Assembly (NCBI RefSeq): GCF_041296265.1
Contig: NC_091695.1
Coordinates: forward strand, 36,227,001 to 36,291,000
Length of the DNA stretch: 64,000 bases
DNA from: Equus caballus
Lineage: Eukaryota > Chordata > Mammalia > Perissodactyla > Equidae
Direction: 5' to 3'
Shown here: positions 23,868 through 36,970 of the stretch, piece by piece
How positions within the stretch are numbered: position 1 is the first letter of the stretch
Layout: every line of letters starts with the position of its first letter
The notes under the pieces: generated by a model
Databases searched by the model: none
Told to the model about the DNA's origin: nothing
Seen by the model: only the letters and a program-made list of their open reading frames with translations
Translations under genes and position numbers: made by a program

Positions 23868-26640
23868 TTTTTTTTTCCAGTTTTAGTGAGATGTAATTGA
23901 TATATAACGTTGCATAAGTTTAAGGTGTACAACACAATGATTTGATATATGTAAATATCGTAAAATGATTACCACAATAAGATTAGTTAACACCCGTCAC
24001 CCCACATAGTCACAGTATTCTTCCCTGTGATGAGAACTTTTGTGATCTATTCTCTTAGCACTTTCAAATATACAATACAATATTGTTAACCAAGTCATCT
24101 TGCTGTATGTTATATTGTCAGAAATTATTTGTCTTATAACTGGAGATATGTACCTTTAGGCCACATTCACTCAATTCCCCCACTTTCTACCCTCTGCGTC
24201 TGGCAACCACAAATCTTATCTTTGCTTCTATGAGGTTATTTTTTTTAATACTCCACATTCAAATAGATCATATGGTACTTGTCTTTCTCTGTCTGATTAA
24301 TCTCAGCACAATTCCTTCAATGTCTATCCAGATTGTTGCAAATGCCAGGATTTCCTTCTTTTTTATGCCTGAATAATATTCTCTTATTATACATATTATT
24401 TATGTTACTTATACATAATTATACATACACATGTTGTTTATATTATTTTTACATTTATTATATGATTTCTTTGTCCATTCATCTGTTGATGGACACTTAG
24501 AGTGTATCCACGTCCTGGCTATTATAGATAATACCGCATTGAACATGGGAGTTCAGGTATCTTTTTGGGACAGTGATTTCATTTCCGTTGGATATATACC
24601 CAGGATGGAATTGCTGGATCATATGATAGGTTTATTTTTAATTTTTTGAGGAAAATCCACATTATTTTCCACAGTAACTATACTAGTTTACATTCTCACA
24701 GCAGTTCATACGGTTCCTTTTTCTCCACATTCTTACCTGTAGTTTTATCTCTTGTCTTTTTTGATGATAGCCACTCTAACAGATGTGAGTTGATATCTTA
24801 TTGTGGTTTTGATTTCAATTCCTTGATGATTAGTGATGCTGAACACATTTTCACATATCTGTTGTTAGTTTGGATGTCTTCTTCATAAAAATATCTATTC
24901 AGGTCCTATACCAAAATTTTAATTGGATTATTTATTTGCTGTTGAATTGTATGAGTTCCTTATGCATTGTGGATATTAACCCCTTATGAGATACGTGATT
25001 ACAAATATTTTCTCCCATTCTGTAGATTACCTTTTCATTAGCTTATCGTTTCTTTTGCTGTGCAGATGTTTTTTTATTTTGATATAATCCTTCTTGATTA
25101 TTTTTAATTTTTTTGCTTGTGCTTTAGGCGTAATATTGAAAAAAGTCTTTTCCAATACATGATCAGAAGAATTTTCTCTATGTTTTCTTCTAGGAGTTTT
25201 ATGGTTACTGGTCTGACATTTAAGTCTTTAATTCTTTTTGAGTTTATTTTTGTGAGTGGTGTAAGATTGGTGTCTAGTTTCATTGTGTGCATGTGAATAT
25301 CCAATTTTCCCAAACCCATTTATTGAAGAGACTGTATTTTTTCCATTGAGTATTTCATGCTCTCTTTTCAAATGTTAGTTGATCATATACCCACAGTTTT
25401 ATTTCCGGGCTCTTGATTCTGTTCCATTGGTCTAAGTGTCTGTTTCTATGCTAGTACCATACTGCTTTGATTACTATGGCTTTGTAATATAGTTTGAAAT
25501 CAGGAAGCATAATGCCTCTTTGACAGCTTTATTCTTCTTTCTCAGGATTGCTTTGACTGTTCAGGGCCTTTTGTATTTCAACAAAAATTTTAGGATTGTA
25601 TGTTCTATTTCTGTGAAAAATGTCACTGGAATCTTGGTAGAGACTGCATTGAATATATCGATGGCTTTGGGTAGTATGGATATTTTAATAATATTAATTC
25701 TTCAAATCCATGAACATGGGATACCTTTCCATTACTTGTGTCTTTTTCAATTTCTTTTGTCAATGTCTTATAGTGTTCAGTGAAGAGAACTTTAACCTTC
25801 TTGGTTAAATTTATTGCTAAGTATTTTGTTTTTTGATGCTGTCGTGAATGAGATTATCTTATTTATTTCTTTTTCAGACAATTTGTGTTAATATCTAGAA
25901 TGCTTAGTTTGTATCCTGCAACTTTACTAAATTGATGGATTAGATCTAACAGGTTTTCGGTGAAGTTTTTATGATTTTCTGTAGGTAAAATCATGTCATC
26001 TGCTTATAGACACAATTTCAATTCTTTATTTCCAATTCTGATGACTTTTATTATTATTTTTTGACCCAGTTGCACTGGCTCTGACCAAGTACTATCTTGA
26101 ATAGGAATCTTGAGAATGGCCAACTTTGTCTTCTTCCTGATCTTAGAAAAATGCTTTTGATCATTCACTATTTAGTATGATGTTAGATGTTGGCTTGTTG
26201 ATAGGGCCTTAATTATGTTGCATTTAGTTCCTTGTATACCTAATTTATTGAGAGTTTTTATCGTTTAGTATTTTTTGAGAATTTTGAAATCTGTATTCAT
26301 CAGGAATATTGGCCTGTAGTTTTCTTTTCTTGCAGTGTCCTTATCTGGCTTTGGTGTCAGTGCTGGTCTTATAAGTGAATTTAGAAGTGGTTCTTCATCT
26401 TCAGTTTTTTGGAAGAGTTTGAGAAAGACTGGTCTTAATTCTTCTTTAAATATTTGACAGACTCACCATAAAACCATCTGGTCCTGGGTTTTTCTTTGTT
26501 GGGAGGCTGTTGATTAATAATTCAATCTCCTTAATTGTTATTTGTCTGTTCAGATTTTCTGTTTCTTCCTGATTCAGTTTTTCTAGGTTGTATGTTTCTT
26601 GTAATTTATCTATGTCTTCTAGGTTGTTTAGCTTGCTGAA
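23868..26640 (-). mobile_element. L1 LINE, antisense, 5'-truncated
   Basis: This begins with a T-run and an L1 3' UTR ('gatgtaattgatatataacgttgc'). It continues through antisense ORF2 to the reverse transcriptase region; the - strand frame near 26446-26640 reads the familiar ETENLNR and KKNPGPDGF motifs. ORF2 homology stops near 26640. It is broken by many stops, and its 3' UTR type suggests an old L1M-class element. Confidence 0.85.
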
Positions 26641-26900
26641 GAAACCATAGGACAAGAGAGTATTCTTGGTGTGGCACTGTGCCAGCAGGGTGAGGGGCAA
26701 TGGAGTCAGAGTATGGCTTCTCCTTTACCCTTTTAATGTGGTTCTTCTTGTTCTCTGTGGTTAGTGGAGGTGCTTCAGCCTCATCCTCATGTTTTAGGAT
26801 TTTTGCAATGATGTCCTGTCTGTGAATAGTTGGTAATTGTTCTTATGAGGGTTACCAAAGTCAGGAATGACCTATTTTGCCATCTTGATGATGCCACTCA
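26640..26900. other. Unassigned block, possibly L1 5' UTR
   Basis: This directly adjoins the end of ORF2 homology. 'ccatcttgatgatgccactc' resembles antisense L1 5' UTR text. If so, this element also has its 5' UTR joined to mid ORF2. It could equally be unrelated genomic DNA. Confidence 0.3.
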
Positions 26901-27440
26901 GAACAGAAACTCTAAAGTCTGAACCCTAACCACAGTACTATGCTATTTCCTAAGTTGAAAAATATCCTACATTTGAGACAATATTTGATTGTAATTGTGA
27001 GTTTTACTAGCCTCCTTTTAAGACTGGCTCCTATGAAGACTTCCCTAAGAAGACATTTCATAACTTTATTAGCATACATGCTGTACACCAAGAAAATATC
27101 AGGATTATAAATTATGATACAATTATCCAGGCCATTTTGAAGATATTATATTAAATATATTGGTAAAAAGGTTTGAGAAGTTATTATAAACAGGATAATT
27201 TTTCATATAGGTGAAAGAAGAAATTTTTAAAAATCTATCTAGATGACTGTCTGGGAAAGAAGAGCTATTACAAGTTTATTCTGGAATGATGCCACTTATG
27301 CTTTACTATTATAAAACCACAATTATATTTTTAATTATTAAAAGTCTTTCAAAAATTGATTTTAGTCAATGATGTCTATCATAGATAATTCACTGAATTT
27401 CTATTGCTTTTTAAAAAGTTCTCTATCAACTTTTTAAATA
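26900..27440. other. Spacer, no gene recognised
   Basis: This is AT-rich non-coding DNA before the (ATTT)n and ERE. No structure was found. Confidence 0.45.
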
Positions 27441-27464
27441 TTATTTATTTATTTATTTATTTTT
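27441..27464 (+). repeat. (ATTT)n simple repeat
   Basis: About six ATTT units sit at the tail of the adjoining antisense ERE and probably grew from its A-rich 3' end. Confidence 0.85.
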
Positions 27465-27644
27465 GAGAAAGATTGGCCTTGTGCTAACATCCGTGGCCAT
27501 CTTCCTCTACTTTATCTGTGGAACACCTGCCACAGCATTGCTTAATAAGCAGTGCACAGGTCCTTGCTGAGATCTGACCTAGGAAACTCCGAGCCGGTGA
27601 AGTGGAGAGTGAAAGCTTAACCACTATGCCACCAGGCCAGCCCC
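27460..27644 (-). mobile_element. ERE SINE, short variant
   Basis: This is an antisense ERE with a single 'gaaagattggccttgtgctaac' arm and the tRNA-like head ending 'aggccagcccc'. It is shorter than the ERE copies in units 1, 2 and 4 because one arm is missing. It lies about 245 bases upstream of the OR5AN1-like pseudogene. Confidence 0.85.
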
Positions 27645-27850
27645 AGATCTCTTCTAATTTTCTTGAGACCTCATGAAGTAATTGAGAACCTGAAACACTG
27701 AGAAGGTATTTCTTGACAATTGGAGAAGAAAACTGGGGTCTTTCCACCAGGACAAGAAAGTGTTTTCCCTTTTTCAGTGCTCAATGAACGAAAAGAAATG
27801 GCATCTATGAGCATTGTAATGCTATTGTTTCGCCTGCGTCTGCAATCCAT

Positions 27851-27875
27851 TCTTTTGTCTCTTTTCTGATTTTAG
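27851..27875 (+). promoter_or_regulatory. Relic 3' splice acceptor before the OR5AN1-like pseudogene
   Basis: The pyrimidine tract 'tcttttgtctcttttctgattttag' ends 13 bases before the ATG. It is independent of the OR5A-like unit acceptor, and it shows the pseudogene still has an OR-type exon boundary. Confidence 0.5.
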
Positions 27876-27888
27876 GAGCACGAAGCCA

Positions 27889-28803
27889 ATGGTTTGGGGA
27901 GGAAATATTACAGATATCACCCATTTCATCCTCTTGAGATTCTCGTATTTCTCCAGAATCATAGGAGTGCTCTTTGCTGTATTCCTGTTGATCTACATTA
28001 TGACTCTGACTTGGAACCCGTGCCTCCTCATCTTAATAAGGATAGATTACCCACATCCACACATCCATGAACTTCTTCCTCAGTTATCTTTCTCTCATTG
28101 ATATCTGCTATGTGACCTCCACAGTCCCCAAGATGCTCTCCAATTTCTTCCAGGAACAGAAAGGTATCACCTTTGTGGGTTGTGTTATTTAGGACTTTGT
28201 CTCAACCATGGGACTGAGTGAGTCTTGTCTCATGACAGCCATGTTTTATGACTGATATGTTGCCATTTGTAACCTACTTCTCTAGTCATCCATCATATCA
28301 CCAACCCTCTGTGTTCAGATAGTGCTTGTGTCCTATATGGTTGGACTCTCTGGTTCTATATCCAAATTATGTGTCATGCTTCAATCCTACTTCTGTGGGC
28401 CTGACGTCATCAACCACTTCTTCTGTGACATGCCCCAACTGTTAGTCCTGTTCTGCTCTGACACTTTCTCTGTAGAACTCATGATTGCTATATTTACAAT
28501 GATCTTTGGGATAATGTCTTAGTTATTATGATATCCTATGGCTATATTATCACTTTAGCTAAAGGCAAGTTCAAAGGTTTCAACCCCTGTGCTTCTCACT
28601 TGACAGCAGTGACCCTCTTGTGTACCTCAGGTATATTTGTCTACTTGAGTTCCAGTTGTGGTGGTTCCTCCAGCTTTGACAGTTTCACATCAGTCTTCTA
28701 CACTGTGGTGATTCCCATGTTGAATCCCTTGATTTACAGTCTGAGGAACAAGGAAATCAAAGGTGCCTTGAAGATGTTGCAAAATAAGTTAGAGTATTGC
28801 TGA
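27889..28803 (+). pseudogene. OR5AN1-like olfactory receptor pseudogene
   Basis: From the ATG the first frame reads GGNITDITHFILLRFS, close to the start of OR5AN1. The end reads [11 protein letters not shown], then [19 protein letters not shown], again as in OR5AN1. The frame shifts near 28050 (before the HLHTPMY-equivalent) and again near 28520 in TM5. There are in-frame stops near the end of EC1, in place of the arginine of the DRY motif ('gactgatat'), and shortly after. About six codons are missing before the CASH motif. The original stop at 28801-28803 remains. It differs in sequence and flank from the four OR5A-like copies, so it is a separate older member. OR5AN1 orthologues of human and mouse are established muscone receptors; this copy cannot make a receptor. 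Confidence 0.88.
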
Positions 28804-30190
28804 GGTCACAGATTATGAGATTTCTGACCAATTTGTCTTGTCAGAATCACTTTCACCCACAGCAATATGCACACTAATACACTATAACAAAATTCATACT
28901 ATCTTTGGACAAAGAAGGCTTGTTTGACCCAGATAATATGCCAAAATGAGCCAATAGCTTACTCAATGCCACACAGACACAATATCTTTAAGTCCTGGAG
29001 GTTCATTACTTTCACTCTACATGAGGAGTGGCCTTATCATTTATTAATCTATCTGCAAGTATTTGTGAAACATCAGGGTTTAGAAACGTTTTGCTTCTTC
29101 TTGCTTCTGAGATTAAGCTCTGTCCAATTGCAAGCTTCTGACCTTAAAGGAGAGATAATTGACAGAGGTCCCCAGGAGTGTACAAACCTTGTCTGCCAAA
29201 TATTTTGATGTAGCATTATCCAGACATCATGGTGACAAATGCTTGTTCTGTGTTTCTGACCAGAGTGGGAATGAACACAGAGTGGTAATGTGCCTTTGGA
29301 CAGAAACAAAGCTATGCTATTGGCCTGATTGTGTCTCCTGGGGAGACCAGTCTGAGACAGCTAATGTCTAATGTCTATCTAAGGTCTCTTCAATGCTAAT
29401 CATCTAATAAATTTTTAGTCACATCCTAGTCTCCATAGTTGTAGCCTAAGGAGGGAAGAGGTGATTTGAATCATATAAAGAATGGAATGAAGTATTGGCT
29501 CCCTTCACTGCCATTTATTTATGAGTCTGATGAGTTAATTTCCTGCATCTATTGTCCAGTGGGGATTTCTGATTGGAGATGATATTCAAAATCCATGTCA
29601 CAGCCAATAGCAGCTTCTGATATTGTGGGACTCAAACATCTCTTTCTCTCCCCCATCAAATCTGGAAAACTTTACCCTTGGTTCACATAGCCAATGGGAT
29701 GGCACTGCCCAATCATTTCTGGTATTTCAAGCTTCTGAACATCTTTTCTGTGAGAAGTCTTCTGTGAGAGTTCATTGTAATAATAGAGTTATTGAATATT
29801 CAATACTGCAGGAGCAAAGAACAAATATGAAAAGCTGGTATACATTATTTCTTATTGTTCATGTTGAACACATTTTATGTCTTAGAGATTTATGGTTGTT
29901 TGGGGTGATATAATAGATGGAATAGAATGGTTTAAATTACTTTAATGCTCATATTTTCCAGGAAACCTCAAGGGCCAGGAAAGGAAATAGATAGTGGAAG
30001 AGGCAGGGTTCTCAAGTCTGGCCAGTTTTTCTTGTCTGAAGTAAGACATAAAGTGCAGTCCTTGTGTGCTGGTTAAAAAAAAGAACAAAATGTATAGCAA
30101 CACTGACTATTGATTTGTGAGATTACTCAGACCAAACTAACTAGTATCAAACAGATGTCTTTACATTTACATATTACCCTTGGAGATTCC
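28804..30190. other. Spacer, no gene recognised
   Basis: This unique DNA lies between the OR5AN1-like pseudogene and the next L1. Open frames up to 96 codons have no recognisable motif. An AATAAA occurs near 29407, but nothing links it to a gene. Confidence 0.45.
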
Positions 30191-30194
30191 ATTG

Positions 30195-33100
30195 GATCCC
30201 TTTTTTCTTTTTGCTTCTTTATTTTTTATTGAGGTAACATTGATTAATAACATTATGACAGTTTCAGAGGTACATGACTATATTTCGGTTTCTGTGTAAA
30301 TTACATAATGTTCACCACCCAAAGATTAATTACAATCTGTCCCCATATACACACCCTTTTACTCTTTTCACTATTTCCCTCCATCATATCCCCTCTGATA
30401 CCCACAAATCTAATCTCTATCTCTCTGTATTTTTTGTTGCTGTTATTGTTTTTATCTTCTACCTATGAATGAAATCATATGATATTTGGCTTTCTCTGTT
30501 GGACATACTTAACTTACGTTATACCCTTAAGGTCCACCCATGTTGTCACAAATAACAGGATTTCATTTTTTTTTATGAGTGAGTAGGATTCCATTGTGTG
30601 TATATACCACATCTTTTTTATCCATTCATCCATTGATGGGCAGTTGGGTTCTTCTACATCTTGGCTACTGTGAATAATGCTGTGGTGCACAAAGGGATGC
30701 ATAAATCTCTTTGAATTGCTGATTTCGAATTCTCTGGATAAATACCCAGTAGTGGAATCGCTGGATCATATGGTATTTCTATTTTTAATTTTTTTGAGAA
30801 ATCTCAATACTGTTTTCCATAGTTGCTGTAGCAGTTTGCATTCCCATTGACAGTGTATGAGGGTTCCCTTTTCTCCACATCCTCTCCAACACTTGTTATT
30901 TATTATCCTGTTAATTGTGGCCATTGTGACAGGTGTGAGGTGATATCTCAGTGAAGTTTTGACTTGCATTTCTCTAAAAATTATTGATGTTGAATATCTT
31001 CTCAAGTGCCTGTTGGCCGTATGTATATCTTCTTTGGAAAATTTTTTCCTATCTTCTGCCTATTATTTGATTGGGTTGTTCATTTTTTGTTGTTGAATTG
31101 TATGAGTTCTTTTTATATTTTGGAAATTAACCTCTTGGTGGATATATGATCTATAAATCTTTTCGCCAGCTGGTAGGTGGATTTTTTTCCTTTTGTTGGT
31201 GGTTTCCTTGGCTTTGCATGAGTTTTTTGGTTTGAAGTAGTCCCATTTGTTTATGTTTTCTTTTGTTTCCCTTGACTGAGAAGACATGATATTCAAGAAG
31301 ATACTGCTAAGACCAGTGTCAAAAGGTGTACTGCCTATGTTTTATCCAAAGAGTTTTATGGTTTCAGGTCTTCTATTCAAGGCTTTAACCCATTTTGTGT
31401 TAATTTTTCTGTAGGGTGTAAGAAGATCTACTTTCATTCTTTTGCACATGGCTATCCAGTTTTCTCTACAGTATTTATTGAAGAGACTTTCTTTTCTCCA
31501 TTGTATGTTCTTGGCTCCATTTTCAAAGATTAGCTATACATAGATATGTGGTTTAATTTCTAGGCTCTCAATTCAGTTTCATTGATCTGAGTGTCTATTT
31601 TTGTGCCATAACCATGCTGTTTTGATTACTATAGCTTTACAGTATATTTTGAATTCAGGGAGTGTGATTTTTCAGCTTTTTTCATTTTTCTCAGGATTGC
31701 TTTAGTTATTCAGGGTCTTTTGTTGTTTCATATAAATGTTAAGATTCTTTCTTCTGTTTTTGTGAATAATGTCATTGGGTTCAGATTGAGATTCCATTGA
31801 ATCTGTAGGTTGGTTTAGGTAATATGGACATTTTAACTACGTCTATTCTTCCACTGCAAGAGCATGGAATATCTTTCCATTTTTTTATATTTTCTTTGAT
31901 TTCTTTTAATAATGTCTTAGAATGTTTGGTGTATAGCTCTTTCACCTCCTTGGTTAAATTTATTCCAAGATATTTTATTCTTTTTGTTGTGGTCGTAAAA
32001 GGTATTGTATTTTTGAGTTCTTATTCTGCTAGTTCATTAATGTAGATAAATGAAACTGATTTTTATAAGTTGATTTTGTACCCTGCAACTGTGCTGTAGT
32101 TGTTCCTTATTTCTAATAGTTTTCAGGTGGATTCGTTAGGTTTTCTATAATGGGATCATGCCATCTGCAAACAGAGAGAGTTTCTCTTCTTCTTTTCCTA
32201 TTTGGATACCTTTTATTTCTTTTTCTTGCCTAATTGCTCTGGCCCAAACCTCCAGTTCTATGTTGAAAAGGAGTGGTGAGAGTGGGCACCCTTGTCTTGT
32301 TCCTCTTCTCAAGGGATGGCTTTCAGTTTTTAACCATTAAGTTTGATGTTGGCTGTGGGTTTGTCACATAAGACCTTTATTGTGTTGAGGTACTTTCCTT
32401 CTATACCCATTTTATTGAGAATTTGTATTGTAAATGGATGTTGGATTTTGTCAAACGCTTTCTCTGCATTTATTGAGATTATCATGTGACTTTTATTCCT
32501 CCTTTTGTTAATATGGTGTGATTGATTTGCAGATGTTGAATCATCCCTGCGTCCCTGGTATAAATCCCACTTGATCCTGGTGTATGACTCTTTTCACGTA
32601 TTGCTGTATTTGGTCTGGCAATATTTTGTGGAGGATTTTAGAATCTACGTTCATCAGTGATATTGGCCCGTAATTTTCCTTCTTTGTGTTGTCCTTGTCT
32701 GATTTTGGTATCAGGGTAATGTTGGCCTCATAGAATGAGTTGGGAAGTGCTCCATCTTCTTCAAATATTTGGAATTGTTTGAGAATGGTAGGTATTAAAT
32801 CTTTGAATATTTGGTAGAATTCTCCAGAGAAGCCATCTGATCCTGGACTTTTGTTTTTTGAGAGGTTTTTGATTACTGTTTCAATGTCTTTACTTGTGAT
32901 TACTCTATTCAGATTCTCTATTTCTTATTGATCCAGTTTTGGGAGGTTGTATGAGTCTAAGAATTTATTCATTTCTTCTAGATTATCCAATTTGTTGACA
33001 TATAGTTTTTCATAGTATTCTCCTATAATCCTTTCCATTTCTGTAATATCCATTGTAATTTCTTCTCTTTCATTTCTAATTTTATTTATTTGAGACTTCT

Positions 33101-34560
33101 CTCTTTTCCTTAATGAGTCTGGCTGAGGGCTTGTCAATTTTGTTTATCTTCTCAAAGAACCAGTTCTTAGTTTTATTGATTCTTTCTACGTTTTTTTTTT
33201 TTTTGGTCTCTATTTCATCTATTTCTGCTCTAATTTTTGTTTCTTCCCTCCTTCTGTTGACTTTGTACTTTGTTACTGGGATTGTAATCTCCTGTAACTT
33301 CAAGTTTGATTTCTAGAGGGTTGTTATTCTCTTTCTCTTCTTCCGTGTTACTTAGTTCTTCATGGTAACTGATTCTTTGCTGGCACATTTGTGGTAGTAA
33401 CCACATTTCCTATTGGGTATGGGTTTGGTTACTTTGGTTCTGAGTTGCTTTTGTTTGTATTTGATACCCTGCACTTTCCACCCTCTACTACCTCTGCTGG
33501 TGGTGTAGTCAGTGCCCTCCTTGTGCTACTTTAGCCTCTGAGGTTGCTAGTGACTTGCTGCTTATGATGTCACTGCAGTCTCAGGTGTCACCAGTGGGGT
33601 CACCAGGCTTCATACACTTCTGCTGCTTCTGGGGTCTCCTGGGTGTCATGCTTCTCCACTGCTTCTCCTTGGGCTCTCCATGGGAGAGGATACTGCTGCA
33701 TTATATACCATCTACACTGCTGCTCCAAGGTTGTCTAGGGTTACTGTTTGCACCAATGCCTGGGTGCTGGGTTCATGAGTGTCACTGTCACTTCTGGGGC
33801 CTCTGGTACTTGAAGATTGTATGCAGCCCCTGCTGCTGGTGGACCTGATATTGGGGGTTCTGCCACTGGGGGCTGGGTAACTAGTTCCATTGTATTTCCT
33901 GAAGCCTCTGGTTACAGGTTCCACCTGCCACCACTGGGGGTTTGGAGGGGCTAAGCAGAGAGAGGTTGTTGCTTGTGCAGCCTCTGGTTTCTAGAGCTAG
34001 TTGGTTTGTTTTGCAAACTGAGGTTAGGGTCCCCTGCCCTACCTGGGAAAATATGAGTTTTGTATACTGCTCCCAATGTTGGAAAGACCTGTCCAATGCA
34101 GGTAGAGGGGGAGGGATCTGCTGAGAGACAGGCAGGGAGCAAGCTGCCCCTGTTTTCTCTGTCCCCCAGTGACCACTTACAGACACGTGGGGCAGATCCA
34201 CTTGGGGACAGGCGGGGACACCTATTGGTTTTGCTCCTGCCATGACCATTCACAGTTACATGAGCTCCAGTGCCTGCTGTTTCTGTTTCCGTTGTGTCTG
34301 CCCAGAGTTATGTAAGTCATGGCACCTACTGTTTCCACTCACATGACAGTAGTGATGTATGGCACCTGCTTTTCTGCTCTTGAAGCAACTGCTTGCAGGC
34401 ACATACACTGGTGTGAGGATCTACACCCTGGATAACTGCTGTTGGAGGAGGTGGAGGGGGCTGCTCCCCTAGTTCCACTGCACCCTGGGGGTCCATTCCA
34501 CCCACCTTCAGATATATATGCGTGGATCTCTTATGTGTCTTGTTGTGCACTTTGGCATAA
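30195..34560 (-). mobile_element. L1 LINE, antisense, with ORF1 and endonuclease missing
   Basis: This begins with the L1 3' UTR ('tattgaggtaacattgattaat') at the left. Antisense ORF2 covers about 30490-33290. The - strand at 32925-33303 reads [30 protein letters not shown] and NLEEMNKFLDSYNLP, the segment just before the reverse transcriptase core. From about 33300 to 34560 a GC-richer block with many CTG and CCACTG runs follows, best read as the L1 5' UTR. ORF1 and the endonuclease domain are absent. The frames are better kept than in the unit L1s, so this is a younger element. Confidence 0.8.
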
Positions 34561-35935
34561 AATGGGGAACTGCAAAACCTTTGAGAACTATTTTAGTGTT
34601 TAAAAGGAGAAAACACAGGCCCAGAGGAAAAGTTGTGGATCATTTTTGAGGGGCCTATACTATCTTATTTGATCCATTCAGAAAGTCATATATGAGCAGT
34701 CTACAGAAGGCTCCTGAGTTGAGTGGTTCCCATGTAACTTTGTTGAACATGCCAGGTCTTGAGGAAGTGAGGGGCCACCAGTCAAGAATAATTGTAATAC
34801 TTGGTCTTCTGAGAGTGATCCTGTCCATATTCTTCCTAATAAACATATCTCTTCAGATTTCATTCCTTGCCCTATAATTACACTGAACTTTTCCAAAGTC
34901 ATCTAAGAAAATATAAGGAAGGCTTATACATAAATATCATAAAGAAGAGGGGCATGCCAAAAGGGTTACTTTTTCATTTACTTTTTCCATTTCTTTCTTT
35001 TTTTTTCACTTTCTAAGCAGGATCAAATGGAGATAAGTATGGGGAGGGAGAGTATCTGATGCCAAGAACGACATCTGAAAAAACCAAAGGAAGGGAGCCC
35101 AGATAAACTTTATCCAAAACAAAAGAAGAAAGCTTAGGAGTCCTTGATAAATAAGAAGCAGCTAAAAACAAGGTTGAATTAGAAATGATAGACTCTAGGG
35201 TGATTGAGTAAAACCATGTGACAATTAAAGGTGCTCGGGGATTAGAGACAGTATCACTGGTTTAGCATCTTTCTCTGTGTACAGTAGGATCTTCTGGGGT
35301 AATTTTGTCTCTTAGGCATCAGCGGGCAAAAGCTTTGCAGTGGTCACCATCCAAACACTGAGATTTCCCTTCCCTCAATTACAACAGCATATATTGCAAA
35401 ACACTTTAATATCTCCTTATTTCTTCCTCCTAAAAGATGAATTCTCTTCATTTTGTCTCACTTATTTGTCAAGCAATCAGCATTACCTCCTTTCTGTTCA
35501 ATTCCTGAAAGAGTATGTCAAAAGATGTGGTGATCATGTTATTTACAGCATGTTCAATTACACTGTCATTGCCCTGTCCATTTGTACAATAATGTGTCTG
35601 ACATGGTCTCTGCCAGTTTAGAGATCTTTTGTGATCTGTTATTGCAAAAAATATGAAGAGGTCTTCCCTAATCTCTAACTTCCTACCTACATCCAGCTGG
35701 TGATCACCCATAAGAATTTATCTCTGCCTTTCTCATACCACATATCATCTCTCATTTTGTATTATATTTCTATGGGCTCATTTCTCTCTCTTCCAGGCCT
35801 ATAGGCTCGTTATTGGATAATTTACATCATCCAAAATACCAAGTATAGTACTCTTCACTCTATAGTTTTTTAGAAATAAGATTAATGTAGCAGTGAACAC
35901 GTTTTAGTGAGCGGTTCAGTGGAGATACTTAAGAT
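34560..35935. other. Spacer, no gene recognised
   Basis: This is unique DNA between the L1 5' end and the MIR that opens unit 3. It has no recognisable motif and does not match the left edge of the window. Confidence 0.45.
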
Positions 35936-35939
35936 ACGG

Positions 35940-36155
35940 CTCTGGAGCTAGACTGCCTGGATTTGAATCTCAGTTCTTCCCTTCATGGTTTGTGTGACCT
36001 TATTTCCTCCTCTGATCCAAGTCTCCTTATCTGAAAAATGGGAATGATAAGAGTACATATCTCATGAAGTTGTTAAAAGTTAAAATAAGATGAAACATAA
36101 AAGCATGCAGAATAACACCTGGAACATAGTACACACTGAATAAATATTAGCTACC
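35940..36155 (+). repeat. MIR SINE
   Basis: This is a clear MIR: 'ctggagctagactgcctgg', 'tttgaatctcagttc', 'tgtgtgacctta', 'ctgaaaaatgggaatgataa', 'aacacctggaacatagta' and 'gaataaata'. It is homologous to 745-930. Confidence 0.85.
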
Positions 36156-36737
36156 TAATAAGATGCCTTGATTTTCAGGAAAATTCAATCATATTAGAAG
36201 CAAAGACAATTAAGTAAATCAAGTAGCTTGGGGTTTTGGAAAAAATGGCCAGTGAGAAGCCAGAATACCCAATAATGTCTTAGAAATATTGTTTGTAAAG
36301 GTGTTTCTAGTAATATCTTGGGCTATATGGTCAAAGAAACCAATAATACTAGATAAAAACTAAAACACTTTTTTCATTGCTGAGCCAGTGAGAAAAGTAC
36401 AGAAATGACATGAAAAGCACAAACCAAAGAGGGTATTGGGCTGGATCCATCATTTTGCCAGGATGGACCTACAAATCTCTGGTAGGCTCAGTCCTGGGTT
36501 TTAATGAGCAAATCTATGTGGGGTAGGAGAAAAAGACAATGTGTGAGATTGTCTTAGAGACAGTACCCCTTCTCTCTAAGGCCACTGAAAACAGGGACTC
36601 TCAATGGGTGACATTCTCAGAGGGCACACCAGAAAAAAAAACTACTTCACAAAATGAGACAATTATCCACACACCTTTCTCAGCTTTAGTTTGAGAGAAA
36701 GACAAGCAGTAAAAAAAAAGTCTTTCCTGATAATTTT

Positions 36738-36970
36738 TTTTTTCCTAAGGAAGATTTGCCCTGAACTAAAATCCATTGCCAATATTCCTCTTTTTGCTTG
36801 GGGAAGATTCACCCTGAGCTAACATCTGCACCAGTTTTCCTCTATTTTGTATGTGGGTGGCTGCCAAGTATGGCAGCCAATGAGAGGTATAGATCCATGC
36901 CCAGGAACTGAACCCCGGCCGCCAAAGCAGAGTGCGCCAAACTTAACAACTAGGCCATGGGGCCGGCCCC
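36738..36970 (-). mobile_element. ERE SINE, older variant
   Basis: This is an antisense ERE with diverged arms ('aggaagatttgccctgaac', 'ggaagattcaccctgagc') and the intact head 'catggggccggcccc'. It sits at the T-rich 3' end of the L1. Unit 1 lacks it at 1510. Confidence 0.88.

Noticed and set aside
28924-29371. Overlapping frames of 70-94 codons after the OR5AN1-like pseudogene
   Set aside because: They have no known motif and overlap on both strands in AT-rich spacer, as expected by chance.
33555-34550. GC-richer stretch with CpGs and several frames on both strands, a possible CpG island or exon
   Set aside because: It directly continues an antisense L1 and fits that element's 5' UTR; the frames overlap on both strands and have no domain.
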